From Alteribacter populi (GTDB lineage: Bacteria; Bacillota; Bacilli; Bacillales; Salisediminibacteriaceae), in contig NZ_KZ293963.1 of NCBI RefSeq assembly GCF_002352765.1, positions 952,368 to 1,016,367 of the forward strand: a DNA stretch of 64,000 nucleotides. Direction: 5' to 3'. A program made the position numbers and the translations under genes. Shown here piece after piece: positions 40,347 through 49,709 of this stretch; position 1 is the first letter of the stretch; each line of letters starts with the position of its first letter. The notes under the pieces were generated by a model. It saw nothing but the letters and a program-made list of their open reading frames with translations, made no database searches and was not told the DNA's origin.

Positions 40347-41722
40347 TATAAAGTCGTAAGTTTAATCTCACTACTATCCAACGATACCCTCACACACTGA
40401 TGTTTCGCAAGCAATTTACGGCGATATTTGCCGAAATGAATAAATACACTCGGAAACAAATCTTTATATACTATAATATTTGCATCGTCTACTTTATTTA
40501 AAAGGTCATTTAATTCCGACAATTGATCTTCGGCTTGCTGATACTCTTCGTTAACTGTCACTAAGTTATTTCGTACTTTGAGCTTGAGGATCCTGTCATT
40601 GGCTGAAAGGGGACCGCTTTTTTCTTTTGCTTCAATTGCTTTGCATAAAGCAGACAACTTCTTTAGTGTTTCGCTTGACTCTTCATGTCGAAGCCGCGCT
40701 TCTTTTTGTTTTGAATATACCCTTTCGCTCGTACCTAAAAACAATTGAGTCAGTGTGTTCATCTCATTGCCTACTTCGTTGACTTCGACACCCTTCCCTG
40801 CTGATACTTGGCCACCGACAATATTTCCTCGTCGTTCTTTACATACGACGCTTCCAAGGGCTTCTATCTCGCTGTGAAGGATTGATTGGGATACATAAAT
40901 ATCACCGTCGGCTTTCAAGCTACCTTGATTAACAAAGGATGTATAAATATCCCCTTTTGCCTCAATCTGCCCTTTTCCTTGAGCAACGACTCCTTGTAAA
41001 ACAAAGATCGCCCCCCCACTCGTTAAAAGAGCTCCTTCCACAGAACCGTGCACACGGATGTCACCTTTTGCTTGAACTGTATAGCCGGCGGGAACATTAC
41101 CGCGAATGTTAACACTCCCGATAAAATCGATATTTCCTATTTTCATATCTAAATCGCCGTTAACCTCATACACAGGGTATACGTGGATCACTTTTTTTTC
41201 TGTACTCATTTGTCCGTCAATTGTAGCGACGATTTCGCTGTCATCTTTTATACGTGTATTTTTACCTGGTCGCAGCTTTAAATCTTTCCCTGGCTTCGCA
41301 CGAATGACTTCTCCGTATACGTTCATACCATCCGTGCCAGATGTGAGAAGAATTTTCTTACCTATTATAGTCCCTTGACTTACGTTTGAGAGGGCGACTA
41401 CGTTACGTAAATCGAATATCTCATTTTCATGACCACCTTTTCCGCCTAGTGACGGATAAACAGGCTCTAACCGAGCGTTTTCACCATTTATTGCAGACTT
41501 GCCATTTGCAATTGTTATTGCCTCTTGGAGATTACCTTGAAGAAGTTTACTTATCGCATCGTCCTCAATTCCATAAACAATCCCAAGCTCATGTAACAGT
41601 GTTTTAATGCGGTCTTCAGTAAGGTCTTCTTCTAAGTCCTCAATCGGTTTTAATTGTATTATTTTTGCCGCTAGCTTGTTATCGGAAACTTCAAACCCGT
41701 AATAGTCTTGCAGCGCCCCCAT
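40346..41722 (-). CDS. FapA/DUF342 family protein
   Basis: 458-aa protein of the FapA (flagellar assembly protein A)/DUF342 family. It has an N-terminal mixed domain (about 1-130) and a beta-helix core (about 130-320) rich in short repeats around G-x-I/V-x-A-x-G-D-I, for example VQAKGDIRVHGSVEGA and IEAKGDIYTSFVNQG. A C-terminal coiled-coil (about 340-430) follows. The start is MGALQDYYG at 41722, preceded by GAAGGAGGG; a longer frame overlaps sigD. It lies 25 bp after sigD and is absent from this place in B. subtilis 168. A role in flagellar assembly or cell-surface polymer organisation is inferred only. Confidence 0.82.
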   Translation of the reverse strand: MGALQDYYGFEVSDNKLAAKIIQLKPIEDLEEDLTEDRIKTLLHELGIVYGIEDDAISKLLQGNLQEAITIANGKSAINGENARLEPVYPSLGGKGGHENEIFDLRNVVALSNVSQGTIIGKKILLTSGTDGMNVYGEVIRAKPGKDLKLRPGKNTRIKDDSEIVATIDGQMSTEKKVIHVYPVYEVNGDLDMKIGNIDFIGSVNIRGNVPAGYTVQAKGDIRVHGSVEGALLTSGGAIFVLQGVVAQGKGQIEAKGDIYTSFVNQGSLKADGDIYVSQSILHSEIEALGSVVCKERRGNIVGGQVSAGKGVEVNEVGNEMNTLTQLFLGTSERVYSKQKEARLRHEESSETLKKLSALCKAIEAKEKSGPLSANDRILKLKVRNNLVTVNEEYQQAEDQLSELNDLLNKVDDANIIVYKDLFPSVFIHFGKYRRKLLAKHQCVRVSLDSSEIKLTTL

Positions 41723-41747
41723 ATTTCCCTCCTTCGCTAGTTTTCTG

Positions 41748-42515
41748 TTAATTTTGAGTGTCAAAAGCGCGCTGTAGTCGGAAAAGCGCTTTTGAATGAA
41801 TTTGTGAAATTCTAGAGGTGGATAATTCCAAAATATATCCAATTTCTGTCAGCGTCAATTCCTCAAAATAAAACAGGCTGACAACTAGCTGTTCATTTTC
41901 AGTTAGATTTTTAATTTTTTCTGCCAGATCGTTATATTTAGCTGAAAGTATTGCTTGCTCTTCCGGTGTTTTCATATGATGATCGATAATCGTAGCTGCA
42001 AAGGAATCCTCATTTTCACCCTCATTTGTTGATTCATCGATAGATAGTAAGTGGGATACTAAACTTTCATTTACCACTTGTAGAACTTCTTGCTCTGGCA
42101 TCTCCAGTTCAGAAGCTATTTCACTTGCTTGGGCGTTTCGTCCGAGACGTTGTTCTATTCTTTCTTGTGCTGCTTCTATTTTTTTCGCTTTTTCTCTCAT
42201 AGAACGCGGCAGCCAATCCTCCTGCCTTAATCCATCGATGATCGCACCTCGAATACGAAAAGAAGCATACGTATCAAATTTTAATTCTCGTGATGTATCA
42301 AATTTCGCTAGTGCATCATATAAGCCCATCATGCCATGACTGCGAAGGTCATCTTGCTGGACATTACGAGGTAGTCCTGCAGCGATTCGCTGTACATGGA
42401 AATCAACTAACGGTAGATATTCCTCTATGAGATGATCACAGGCTTCTTTATCTCCATTTAACTGCCAGCGATCCCAATACTCAACTAGTCGTTCTTTTTC
42501 TGTCAATTTCCTCAT
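41748..42515 (-). CDS. sigD: RNA polymerase sigma factor SigD (FliA type)
   Basis: Sigma-28 factor for late flagellar, autolysin and chemotaxis genes. It is 255 aa, with region 2 (DLRSHGMMGLYDALAKFD...FRIRGAIIDGLR), region 3 (LGRNAQASEIASELEM) and region 4 (LTENEQLVVSLFYFEELTLTEIGYILELSTSRISQI; key helix-turn-helix LTEIGYILELSTSRISQ). Length equals B. subtilis SigD (254). It lies near the distal end of the fla/che operon, a position that makes its dose sensitive to operon processivity in B. subtilis. Confidence 0.95.
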   Translation of the reverse strand: MRKLTEKERLVEYWDRWQLNGDKEACDHLIEEYLPLVDFHVQRIAAGLPRNVQQDDLRSHGMMGLYDALAKFDTSRELKFDTYASFRIRGAIIDGLRQEDWLPRSMREKAKKIEAAQERIEQRLGRNAQASEIASELEMPEQEVLQVVNESLVSHLLSIDESTNEGENEDSFAATIIDHHMKTPEEQAILSAKYNDLAEKIKNLTENEQLVVSLFYFEELTLTEIGYILELSTSRISQIHSKALFRLQRAFDTQN

Positions 42516-42622
42516 GTACTGACCTCCTCATCATTGAAATACATGTTTGAATTTTATACCGCTTTTGTAAAGTGTACTGAAAGGCTCTTAAAACATATAC
42601 AAACGAAAATTATGTACCGGCA

Positions 42623-42925
42623 TTATCCTTGTACTTGCTCTTGTTCTTGTTCTTGTTTTTTCTCTGTACCCTCATTCGTTTTTTCAAATGGTTCAGCTGC
42701 TTTCTCCATTTCCTGTCTCTCTTCTTCATTAGATTTTTTTATTGGTGAAAAAACAACACAAAAAAACAGGGTGAGTACGCTCCCAACCACACTACCTACT
42801 AAAAAAGCAATAGCACCTCGATACAAGGAGACAGGCAAGTCGTTAACAGAAAATGAAGCTATGAAAACGATGATGAATGACATGACGCCAAAGGTGAAGG
42901 TTACCAACCATTTGTTAATGTTCAT
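42623..42925 (-). CDS. Small two-span membrane protein between cheD and sigD
   Basis: 100-aa protein of unknown function. Two hydrophobic segments (about 7-27 and 34-60) are followed by a charged C-terminal tail ending in an EQ repeat (KKQEQEQEQVQG), encoded by a TTGTTC-type microsatellite (about 42633-42660). Its ATG overlaps the cheD stop (ATGA), so it is translationally coupled to cheD. No counterpart lies here in B. subtilis 168. Not recognised as a known family. Confidence 0.75.
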   Translation of the reverse strand: MNINKWLVTFTFGVMSFIIVFIASFSVNDLPVSLYRGAIAFLVGSVVGSVLTLFFCVVFSPIKKSNEEERQEMEKAAEPFEKTNEGTEKKQEQEQEQVQG

Positions 42926-43407
42926 ATGACCTTTACTCCTTGATTGACTGTTCGCACCTCCAATTGTGCCGTTTCGGGATCAAATTCGATCGTTCGACCG
43001 CTCTCTCCGCCAACATCCTCCCCAACTAAAGGAATCTTACGTGTGCGAAGTTCGTCACGTACCGCCTCAATATTTCTAGGACCAATTCTCATCACTTCAT
43101 TCGTAGAAGCGAATGAAAACATTTGAGCGCCTCCTGCCACCTTCGCTTTTAAGCGGGTCCTTGAAACATTCATTTTCATTAGTAAATACAGCAAATCCTC
43201 AATCGCCGTATCAGCATATTTTGCTCGATTTAACTTTGATTTCCCAAGGTCTGAAGAAGGGAGCATGACATGAGCCATACCACAGGCTTTTTTACGTTCA
43301 TCATAAATAACGACACCCACACAGGATCCAAGCCCCAATGTTCTTATTTTATGTGGCGAATTCGCCACATTCAGGTCTGCCATACTCACTTTGACAATGT
43401 TACTCAT
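42922..43407 (-). CDS. cheD: Chemoreceptor glutamine deamidase CheD
   Basis: Deamidates receptor glutamines and, with CheC and CheY-P, adjusts adaptation in B. subtilis. The 161-aa protein has the catalytic cysteine in LGLGSCVGVVIYD (near 26-30) and the partner histidine in GMAHVMLP, followed by KYADTAIEDLL. Start ATG 43407 (MSNIVKVSM). Its first 8 nt overlap the end of cheC, including the TAA stop. Confidence 0.93.
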   Translation of the reverse strand: MSNIVKVSMADLNVANSPHKIRTLGLGSCVGVVIYDERKKACGMAHVMLPSSDLGKSKLNRAKYADTAIEDLLYLLMKMNVSRTRLKAKVAGGAQMFSFASTNEVMRIGPRNIEAVRDELRTRKIPLVGEDVGGESGRTIEFDPETAQLEVRTVNQGVKVI

Positions 43408-44038
43408 CCACACTTACTCCTAAGGATTGAAAAAGAGTATCGAATGCTTCTGGATCGGGAAGCAAAAAGAAGTGCCCTTTTGTAATTCCATTTTCTTTTT
43501 TACCAATTTCGAAAATTTCAGTGTCAACAACGAGGGCATAGTCACTAACTTTTGAATGTGCGATTAACCCGTGGCTTACAATCGCGACCGCCATATCAAC
43601 GGCTGTTTGTGGCGGAGATGGGTACATTTGCAGCTTTGTAAAATCCATGAGTGACGTTAAGTAGGAGCCCGCTAAAATATTGCCCACTTCATTAAAAGCA
43701 GATACTGCCATTTCTGAATAGGGTCGAGAGTAAAACGAGTGTGACGTATCGCCAGTCAGCTTTTGAACAAGAGTTGTCGCTTCCTGAACCGGCAGCATAA
43801 AGAACAAGTTCCCGGGTGCATCCCCTTGAACCTGGAGGAAGACCGCACAAACAACAGCCTCCTCTCCTCCTAACCGGTCATTCATCTCTTCAAATGGCAC
43901 AACATCCACAGAAGGGACGTTCATATCCATTGGTTTATTTAGTAATTCAGAAAGAGCGGTGGCAGCATGACCTGCTCCAATATTCCCCACTTCTTTTAAC
44001 GCATCAAGATGGTGCTCTTTTATTTGTAAGATATCCAT
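43400..44038 (-). CDS. cheC: CheY-P phosphatase CheC
   Basis: Dephosphorylates CheY-P and regulates CheD. It is 212 aa with the duplicated CheC/FliY/CheX phosphatase helices: DALKEVGNIGAGHAATAL (about 12-29) and SAFNEVGNILAGSYLTSL (about 112-129). The E-x2-N pairs in both are intact, so both sites may be active. Normal length. Its start overlaps the cheW stop by one base (TAATG). Confidence 0.94.
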   Translation of the reverse strand: MDILQIKEHHLDALKEVGNIGAGHAATALSELLNKPMDMNVPSVDVVPFEEMNDRLGGEEAVVCAVFLQVQGDAPGNLFFMLPVQEATTLVQKLTGDTSHSFYSRPYSEMAVSAFNEVGNILAGSYLTSLMDFTKLQMYPSPPQTAVDMAVAIVSHGLIAHSKVSDYALVVDTEIFEIGKKENGITKGHFFLLPDPEAFDTLFQSLGVSVDE

Positions 44039-44517
44039 TAGGAATTAGCCTCAATCGACTTAAGTTCTTGGAGCTCAGCTTTGCTCAATACTTTGTGCAA
44101 GTTTAATAGAATTAATAAACGCTTCTCGAGCTTGGCTACTCCTCTTAAATAATCAGCCTCTATGCCTCCAACCACTTCAGGAGGTGGTTCGATCGCATCT
44201 GTTTGAATGTCCATGACATCGTTAGCTGCATCGACGATCAGTCCAACTTCCATATCTTCAACTGAAACAATAATAATTCTTGTTTGGTTGGTATGTTCTC
44301 TTTCCTCAATTCCAAACCGGAGTCGTAAATCAAGGACGGGGGTAACAACACCTCTTAAATTGATAACCCCTTTTACAAATTCAGCTGCATTTGGCACTCT
44401 CGTGATTGGTTGAACTCGCTCAATCGAACGAACTTGTTCTACTCCTACACCGTACTCCTCTTCCCCTAGCTGAAAAACGATCACTTTCTGGCTTTCTAAA
44501 ACTGCGGATTCATTCAT
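44038..44517 (-). CDS. cheW: Chemotaxis coupling protein CheW
   Basis: Couples receptors to CheA. The 159-aa single CheW domain has the typical VFQLGEEEYGVGVEQVRSIER start, TRVPNAAEFVKGVINLRGVV (about 39-58) and PPPEVVGGIEADYLRGVAKL. It lies 28 bp after cheA and overlaps cheC by one base. (Key motif: GVINLRGVVTPVLDLR.). Confidence 0.95.
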   Translation of the reverse strand: MNESAVLESQKVIVFQLGEEEYGVGVEQVRSIERVQPITRVPNAAEFVKGVINLRGVVTPVLDLRLRFGIEEREHTNQTRIIIVSVEDMEVGLIVDAANDVMDIQTDAIEPPPEVVGGIEADYLRGVAKLEKRLLILLNLHKVLSKAELQELKSIEANS

Positions 44518-44545
44518 GGAAACCCCTCCTGTAAGTTTACTGGTT

Positions 44546-46588
44546 TTATTTTATAATCGTATTGCAATCTAAAATTAGAGCCACTTGTCCATTTCCTAAA
44601 ATCGTCGCACCTGAAATCGCGAATACGTGGGTTAAGTAGTTGCCTAAGGCTTTTAGGACAATTTCCTGCTGGCCGATAAACGAATCAACAATTAATGCCG
44701 CCATTTTATCGCCCTTTCGTACGACAACGATAGAATGATGTTCGCTTTCTGATTTCCTTGTTTCCGGAACATTATAAAACTGCTTTAAATCAATAAGTGG
44801 AACAACATGTCCTCTAAAGTCAATCACTTCCTGATTATGAGCTCGGAGAACGTCAGATTTTCTAATAATGGCAGTTTCAATAATCGACGACAGTGGAATT
44901 GCAAAAGTCTCATCTTGAACTTCAACGAGCATGACAGACATAATTGAAAGCGTTAAAGGAAGCTGTACAGAGAACGTCGCCCCCCTTCCTTTTCTAGAGG
45001 TAATGGTCACGCTGCCTCCAAGTGACTCAATTTTGTTTTTCACGACATCCAAGCCTACTCCACGGCCGGAAATATCGGAAATTTCTTCTCTTGTACTCAA
45101 GCCGCTTGAAAATAATAAATCATAGACTTGGCTATCCGTAAGTGATCGTCCAGCTTCTTCGGTAATGACACCATTATTAATCGCTTTGCCGAGAACTTTA
45201 TTCCTGTCAATCCCTGCACCGTCATCAGACACTTCAATAAAGACGTGATTACCACTATGGAATGCCGTTAAAACAATCGTTCCTTGCTCATCTTTTCCAG
45301 AGCTCCGACGTTCTTGAGGGCTTTCGATACCATGATCAATCGAATTACGTAAAAGGTGGACAAGAGGATCACCAATTTCATCAATCACCGTACGATCAAG
45401 TTCCGTTTCAGCCCCCCTTATCTCTAATTGGATTTGCTTGTCTAGTTCCTTAGCTAAGCCTCTTACCATTCTTGGAAAGCGGTTAAAGACTTGTTCTACT
45501 GGCACCATTCGCATCGTAAGGATGATGTTTTGTAAATCACCTGAAATTCTGCTCATATGTTCTACTGTTTCCGTCAATGCTGTTTCTTTTAATTCTTCCG
45601 ATATTTGTTCTAATCGTCCTTTATCAATTACAAGTTCCTCGAATAAATTCATGAGCGCATCTAAACGGTCAATGTTGACACGAATCGTTTTGTTAGTTCC
45701 TTGGTTACTAGCTGTTTGTGGCGCTTTATCAGCTTTATCATCTGAAGTTTCAGATTTCTGTTTCACTGGTCGATTATTGTCTTCTTTTCTATCTTGTTGA
45801 TCTTCCTTAACAAGCTGTTCAAGTTCGATGGCTTCACAATCGACGCGCTCCACTTCACTAACTTTAAAAATACGATCCCTTAATTCGTCTACCGATTCTT
45901 TCGATAAAACTGTCAGTTGGAACTCACTTTCAAATTGTTCTTCTTCTAACTTTTCTACCGGCGGTTCGCTTTTAATTACCTCTCCGACATGTTCAATGAC
46001 TTCAAAAATCATCACAACACGAGCAGCTTTTAGAATACAATCAGCCCGAAGTTCAACTTTGATATTAAATGCGTTATAACCTTGTTCATGGGATTGAGCC
46101 AGAACGGCTAATTCAAAATTATCGAACACTTGAGATTGTGCTCTTTCTTTTGTATCAGTCGGAGATGATAAAGAAGCTTCAGCAGATACAGCTACTTCTT
46201 CCGCAACTCTTCCGCTTTCAATTTGCTCAAGTTTATTTAAAATAGCGGTTACATCTTTTTTTCCGTCTCCCCCTTGCACAATATCATCGACCATTTTCTC
46301 AAGGTGGTCAACGGCTTCAAAAACGATATCAATTAAGTCAGTGTTTGCTTCCATCGTCTTATTCCGAATCCCATCCAGGAGGTTTTCCATTTGATGAGTT
46401 AAATTTGTAATATCTTCAAACCCCATCGTGGCTGCCATTCCTTTAAGAGTATGCGCGGAACGAAATATTTCGCCGATAAACGTTTCATCTGTCGGGTTAT
46501 CTTCGAGCTTTAACAGGTGATCGTTAATGGTTTGGATGTGTTCTCTGCTTTCGTCTATAAACATATCTAAATATTGATTTTTATCCAC
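44546..46588 (-). CDS. cheA: Chemotaxis histidine kinase CheA
   Basis: Receptor-controlled kinase that phosphorylates CheY and CheB, 680 aa. The P1 HPt domain has the phospho-histidine in RSAHTLKGMA (His47 region). A P2 response-regulator-binding domain (about 150-260) and a P3 dimerisation domain (about 300-360) follow, then the P4 kinase domain with HLLRNSIDHGIE (N box, near 395), DDGAGID (G1) and GRGVGLDVVK (G2). A C-terminal P5 CheW-like domain completes it. The start is GTG 46588, overlapping the cheB end by 8 nt. Confidence 0.95.
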   Translation of the reverse strand: MDKNQYLDMFIDESREHIQTINDHLLKLEDNPTDETFIGEIFRSAHTLKGMAATMGFEDITNLTHQMENLLDGIRNKTMEANTDLIDIVFEAVDHLEKMVDDIVQGGDGKKDVTAILNKLEQIESGRVAEEVAVSAEASLSSPTDTKERAQSQVFDNFELAVLAQSHEQGYNAFNIKVELRADCILKAARVVMIFEVIEHVGEVIKSEPPVEKLEEEQFESEFQLTVLSKESVDELRDRIFKVSEVERVDCEAIELEQLVKEDQQDRKEDNNRPVKQKSETSDDKADKAPQTASNQGTNKTIRVNIDRLDALMNLFEELVIDKGRLEQISEELKETALTETVEHMSRISGDLQNIILTMRMVPVEQVFNRFPRMVRGLAKELDKQIQLEIRGAETELDRTVIDEIGDPLVHLLRNSIDHGIESPQERRSSGKDEQGTIVLTAFHSGNHVFIEVSDDGAGIDRNKVLGKAINNGVITEEAGRSLTDSQVYDLLFSSGLSTREEISDISGRGVGLDVVKNKIESLGGSVTITSRKGRGATFSVQLPLTLSIMSVMLVEVQDETFAIPLSSIIETAIIRKSDVLRAHNQEVIDFRGHVVPLIDLKQFYNVPETRKSESEHHSIVVVRKGDKMAALIVDSFIGQQEIVLKALGNYLTHVFAISGATILGNGQVALILDCNTIIK

Positions 46589-47705
46589 TTGTTTTTCCCC
46601 CTCTACTACTGTAACTGAGAATTGCCGTTGTCACTTCATCAAGCGGTATTATGTGATCTACTACCTTCTCTGCAATAGCTGCTTTAGGCATCCCATAAAC
46701 GACAGCTGTTTGTTCTGATTCAGCAATCGCCACCGTATTCCCGCGTTGCTTTAATTGAATCAACCCCTTTGCCCCGTCTGCCCCCATCCCTGTTAGTACG
46801 ACACTAAGTACGTTTACTCTCTGAAGAGCTGCTAAAGAGTAAAACAGTGCATCCACCGATGGACGGTGACCATTGAGAGCTTCACTTTTATCATCTAATC
46901 GAACTACGACTAAAGACCCTGATCGCGCTACTTTTAAATGGTAGCCTCCTGGAGCGACATAAGCAATCCCTTTGTTAAGAATTTCACCATCTTCTGCCTC
47001 TTTAACTTGGATAGCCGATAGTGAGGCTAAACGACTGCTAAGGGACTTGGTAAAACCGGGAGGCATATGCTGAACAATCAAGATTGGGTAAGGAAAATTC
47101 GCCGGCAGCTGTGTTAAGATTTTTTGTAATGCTCTCGGCCCTCCAGTAGACGTTCCAATGGCTACAATCGTCCGATCTAGGTCCTCTACTACCGGCATGG
47201 GTGTTTTATTGTTCTCCTGCTTTTGTATTCGGTCTACGATTGTGTTATCTAAAGGCGGTGCTTCAGAAAATACAGTTTTTAGTTTTGAGATTTGAGTAGA
47301 TGATGCTGAGATTACTTTTTCTATTAATAATTTTTGCACCTTATGTATATCTAAAGATATTGGACCTGATGGTTTGGAAATAAAATCAAATGCTCCGATG
47401 TTCATCGCTTCCATCGTTGTTTCTGCCCCTTTTTGGGTCGTACTCGAAACCATGATTACAGGAGTCGGGCATTGTCTCATAATGATTTTGAGCGCCTCTA
47501 GCCCATCCATAACAGGCATTTCGACGTCTAAGGTCACGACATCAGGGTTTAGATTTTTAATTTGTTCAACCCCATCAGCTCCATTTCGTGCCTTACCAAC
47601 TACTCGTATACGTTCATCTTGCTCTAAAAGATCACCAATCATCTTACGCATAAATGCTGAGTCATCAATGATTAAAACAGTTGTGCAAGGTTTGTTTATG
47701 CTCAT
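46581..47705 (-). CDS. cheB: Chemotaxis-specific methylesterase CheB
   Basis: Response-regulator-controlled methylesterase/deamidase of receptors, 374 aa. The receiver domain (about 1-125) has IIDDSAFMRK and the phospho-acceptor in VVTLDVEMPVMDG. The C-terminal esterase has the catalytic serine in GTSTGGPRA (near 180), histidine in QHMPPGFT and aspartate in GMGADGAKG. The start is ATG 47705, whose ATGA overlaps the flhG stop; a longer frame to 47720 is less likely. Confidence 0.94.
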   Translation of the reverse strand: MSINKPCTTVLIIDDSAFMRKMIGDLLEQDERIRVVGKARNGADGVEQIKNLNPDVVTLDVEMPVMDGLEALKIIMRQCPTPVIMVSSTTQKGAETTMEAMNIGAFDFISKPSGPISLDIHKVQKLLIEKVISASSTQISKLKTVFSEAPPLDNTIVDRIQKQENNKTPMPVVEDLDRTIVAIGTSTGGPRALQKILTQLPANFPYPILIVQHMPPGFTKSLSSRLASLSAIQVKEAEDGEILNKGIAYVAPGGYHLKVARSGSLVVVRLDDKSEALNGHRPSVDALFYSLAALQRVNVLSVVLTGMGADGAKGLIQLKQRGNTVAIAESEQTAVVYGMPKAAIAEKVVDHIIPLDEVTTAILSYSSRGGKTSG

Positions 47706-48595
47706 TCTTTCAACAACCACCCTTTAAACTTTTTCACAAACGCTTGAAATGAAGGCTCACTTTCAATCTTTTTGCCTAAATACTGCTGTGCTACTCGATG
47801 CATTGCTTTACTCACTTTGGCATTTGGTTCATGAACCAAATAGGGTTTCTGGTCGCATACTGCATTCCATACTGCTTCGTCTTTTGGTAAATAACCAAAA
47901 GATTCGATCTTCTTATTAAGAAACTTTTCTGTCACGCGAATTAAGTTGTCAGCTACCCTTTTCCCCTCTTGATCTGTCCGACATTGGTTGACTACTAGCT
48001 GCATCGGCAAATCCTGGCTATGAGAATGAATGAATTTAATCATGCCATATGCATCCGTCATTGCTGTCGGTTCAGGCGTTGTTAATACGATTATTTCATG
48101 GGCGGCAAGTAGAGCTTGAAGGCTGGCCTGGCTCACACCAGCTCCAAGATCAAACAAAATATATTCATAATCATCTGAAAGAGACGTTAATTCTTTCGTA
48201 AAAAAGCGGAGGTCTGCTTCGTTCAATTCAACAATTTCAGTCATTCCTGTTCCCCCGGCTATAAAACTAATTCCATCCGAGGTATGTTCAATTATTGAGC
48301 GAATCGATTTACGCTCGTAAATCATATCTAAAAACGAGTATCTGGCTGCCTTCCCTAGTAATATATCGATATTTGCCATCCCGATATCCATATCGATGAT
48401 CAACACTCGCTTTTTTTGCTTTATTAAACTAAGGCTGAAGTTTATGGTGAAGTTTGACTTCCCGACACCACCCTTACCACTAACCACCGCCATTACTTTT
48501 GTGCTTGAGGAAGGGGTTGCCTTCCTTTCACTTTCCTTTTTCATACCATAGTTCTTCATTTGGTTTCGCAAAATAGTTGCTTGATCGTTAGCCAT
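47702..48595 (-). CDS. flhG: MinD-like ATPase FlhG (YlxH)
   Basis: ParA/MinD-type ATPase controlling flagellar number and basal-body pattern with FlhF, 297 aa. It has an N-terminal FlhF-activating helix (NDQATILRNQMKN, with the conserved Q), a deviant Walker A SGKGGVGKSNF (near 35-45), IDMDIGMAN and LFDLGAG, and a C-terminal amphipathic membrane-targeting helix. Overlaps flhF by 8 nt and cheB by 4 nt. Confidence 0.93.
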   Translation of the reverse strand: MANDQATILRNQMKNYGMKKESERKATPSSSTKVMAVVSGKGGVGKSNFTINFSLSLIKQKKRVLIIDMDIGMANIDILLGKAARYSFLDMIYERKSIRSIIEHTSDGISFIAGGTGMTEIVELNEADLRFFTKELTSLSDDYEYILFDLGAGVSQASLQALLAAHEIIVLTTPEPTAMTDAYGMIKFIHSHSQDLPMQLVVNQCRTDQEGKRVADNLIRVTEKFLNKKIESFGYLPKDEAVWNAVCDQKPYLVHEPNAKVSKAMHRVAQQYLGKKIESEPSFQAFVKKFKGWLLKE

Positions 48596-49709
48596 GAGGC
48601 AGTTTCCTTACGAGCTGATCGATAAGTTTTTGTTTGTTTGCCACTTCCAAGTCGTCGGGTACATCCTGTCCAGTCGTAATGTAAGAAATCGGTAAAGCTG
48701 TTTCCTTCATTACATTGACGATCGCTCCGTATGTGCTCGTTTCATCCCATTTCGTAAAAATGATGCGATCGGGTTGAATGAGTTTAAATTGTTCGATAAT
48801 ATCCGCCATATCTTCGTATTTGGATGTGAGAGCAAGGACGAGGTGCGTTTGCATATCCATTGAAAAGTCAATCACACCTTTTAATTGTTCCACATAGTCC
48901 GCATCACGAAAGTTTCTTCCAGCAGAATCAATAAAGATAAGGTCATAGTCTAATAGTTTGCGCTGCGCTTCAGAAAAATCATCGATCGTGTACGCTACTT
49001 CAACGGGAACATTTAATATTTTCGCATAGGTTTTTAATTGCTCAACAGCGGCAATTCGGTACGTATCGGTCGTAATAAATGCCACCTTCTTTTGATCATG
49101 AATGACGGCGCGCGAAGCCATTTTTGCAAGGGTTGTCGTTTTACCCACTCCGGTAGGACCGACTACATTCACATACCTTGTCTCAAAACCTGAAGTCTGA
49201 AAACGAGTGTGTGCAAGTATCTCTGTCAATGCGCTTTGTGTCCAGTCCTTCAAGTCTATGGCATGGTGATTGTCTTCTCGATAATACTGTTTTGTAAGCT
49301 TCTCCATCACTTCTTGGATATAAGTAGATTGAACGCCCTCTTTTTCAAGACAGGAAGCTACTTGATTTAAAGGACCAGGATAAATCCCCGAATGCTTGGG
49401 TACTGCGGACTGCGATTGAAGCTTGTTAACAGCCGACCTTAATTGGTCAATTTCCTGACTTAACGCAGGAGATTTTCTTTGGTCACTTGCTGGTGGTGCA
49501 GGTTGTCGTGGGTTGAACTTTTCCTTAGGTCCTCGAAGATCAGGATCTATAGCTGCAGTCACTTCCAATTTCTTCTTAGTAAAAAATCCGAGAAAACCGC
49601 CCTTTTCAATCGATCTTGAATTTAATATCACGGCATTTTGCCCGAGCTCTTCTTTTATTTTTGTCATTGCTTCTGGCATATCATTTACAACTATTTTTTT
49701 TACCTTCAT
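48588..49709 (-). CDS. flhF: Flagellar SRP-type GTPase FlhF
   Basis: SRP GTPase that places flagella, 373 aa. It has an N-terminal basic B domain (about 1-110) and an N domain. The G domain has VVGPTGVGKTTTLAKMAS (about 175-192), ITTDTYRIAAVEQLKTYA, DSAGRN and TKWDE. Start ATG overlaps the flhA stop (ATGA). The fixed order flhA-flhF-flhG-cheB matches B. subtilis. Confidence 0.94.
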   Translation of the reverse strand: MKVKKIVVNDMPEAMTKIKEELGQNAVILNSRSIEKGGFLGFFTKKKLEVTAAIDPDLRGPKEKFNPRQPAPPASDQRKSPALSQEIDQLRSAVNKLQSQSAVPKHSGIYPGPLNQVASCLEKEGVQSTYIQEVMEKLTKQYYREDNHHAIDLKDWTQSALTEILAHTRFQTSGFETRYVNVVGPTGVGKTTTLAKMASRAVIHDQKKVAFITTDTYRIAAVEQLKTYAKILNVPVEVAYTIDDFSEAQRKLLDYDLIFIDSAGRNFRDADYVEQLKGVIDFSMDMQTHLVLALTSKYEDMADIIEQFKLIQPDRIIFTKWDETSTYGAIVNVMKETALPISYITTGQDVPDDLEVANKQKLIDQLVRKLPHG

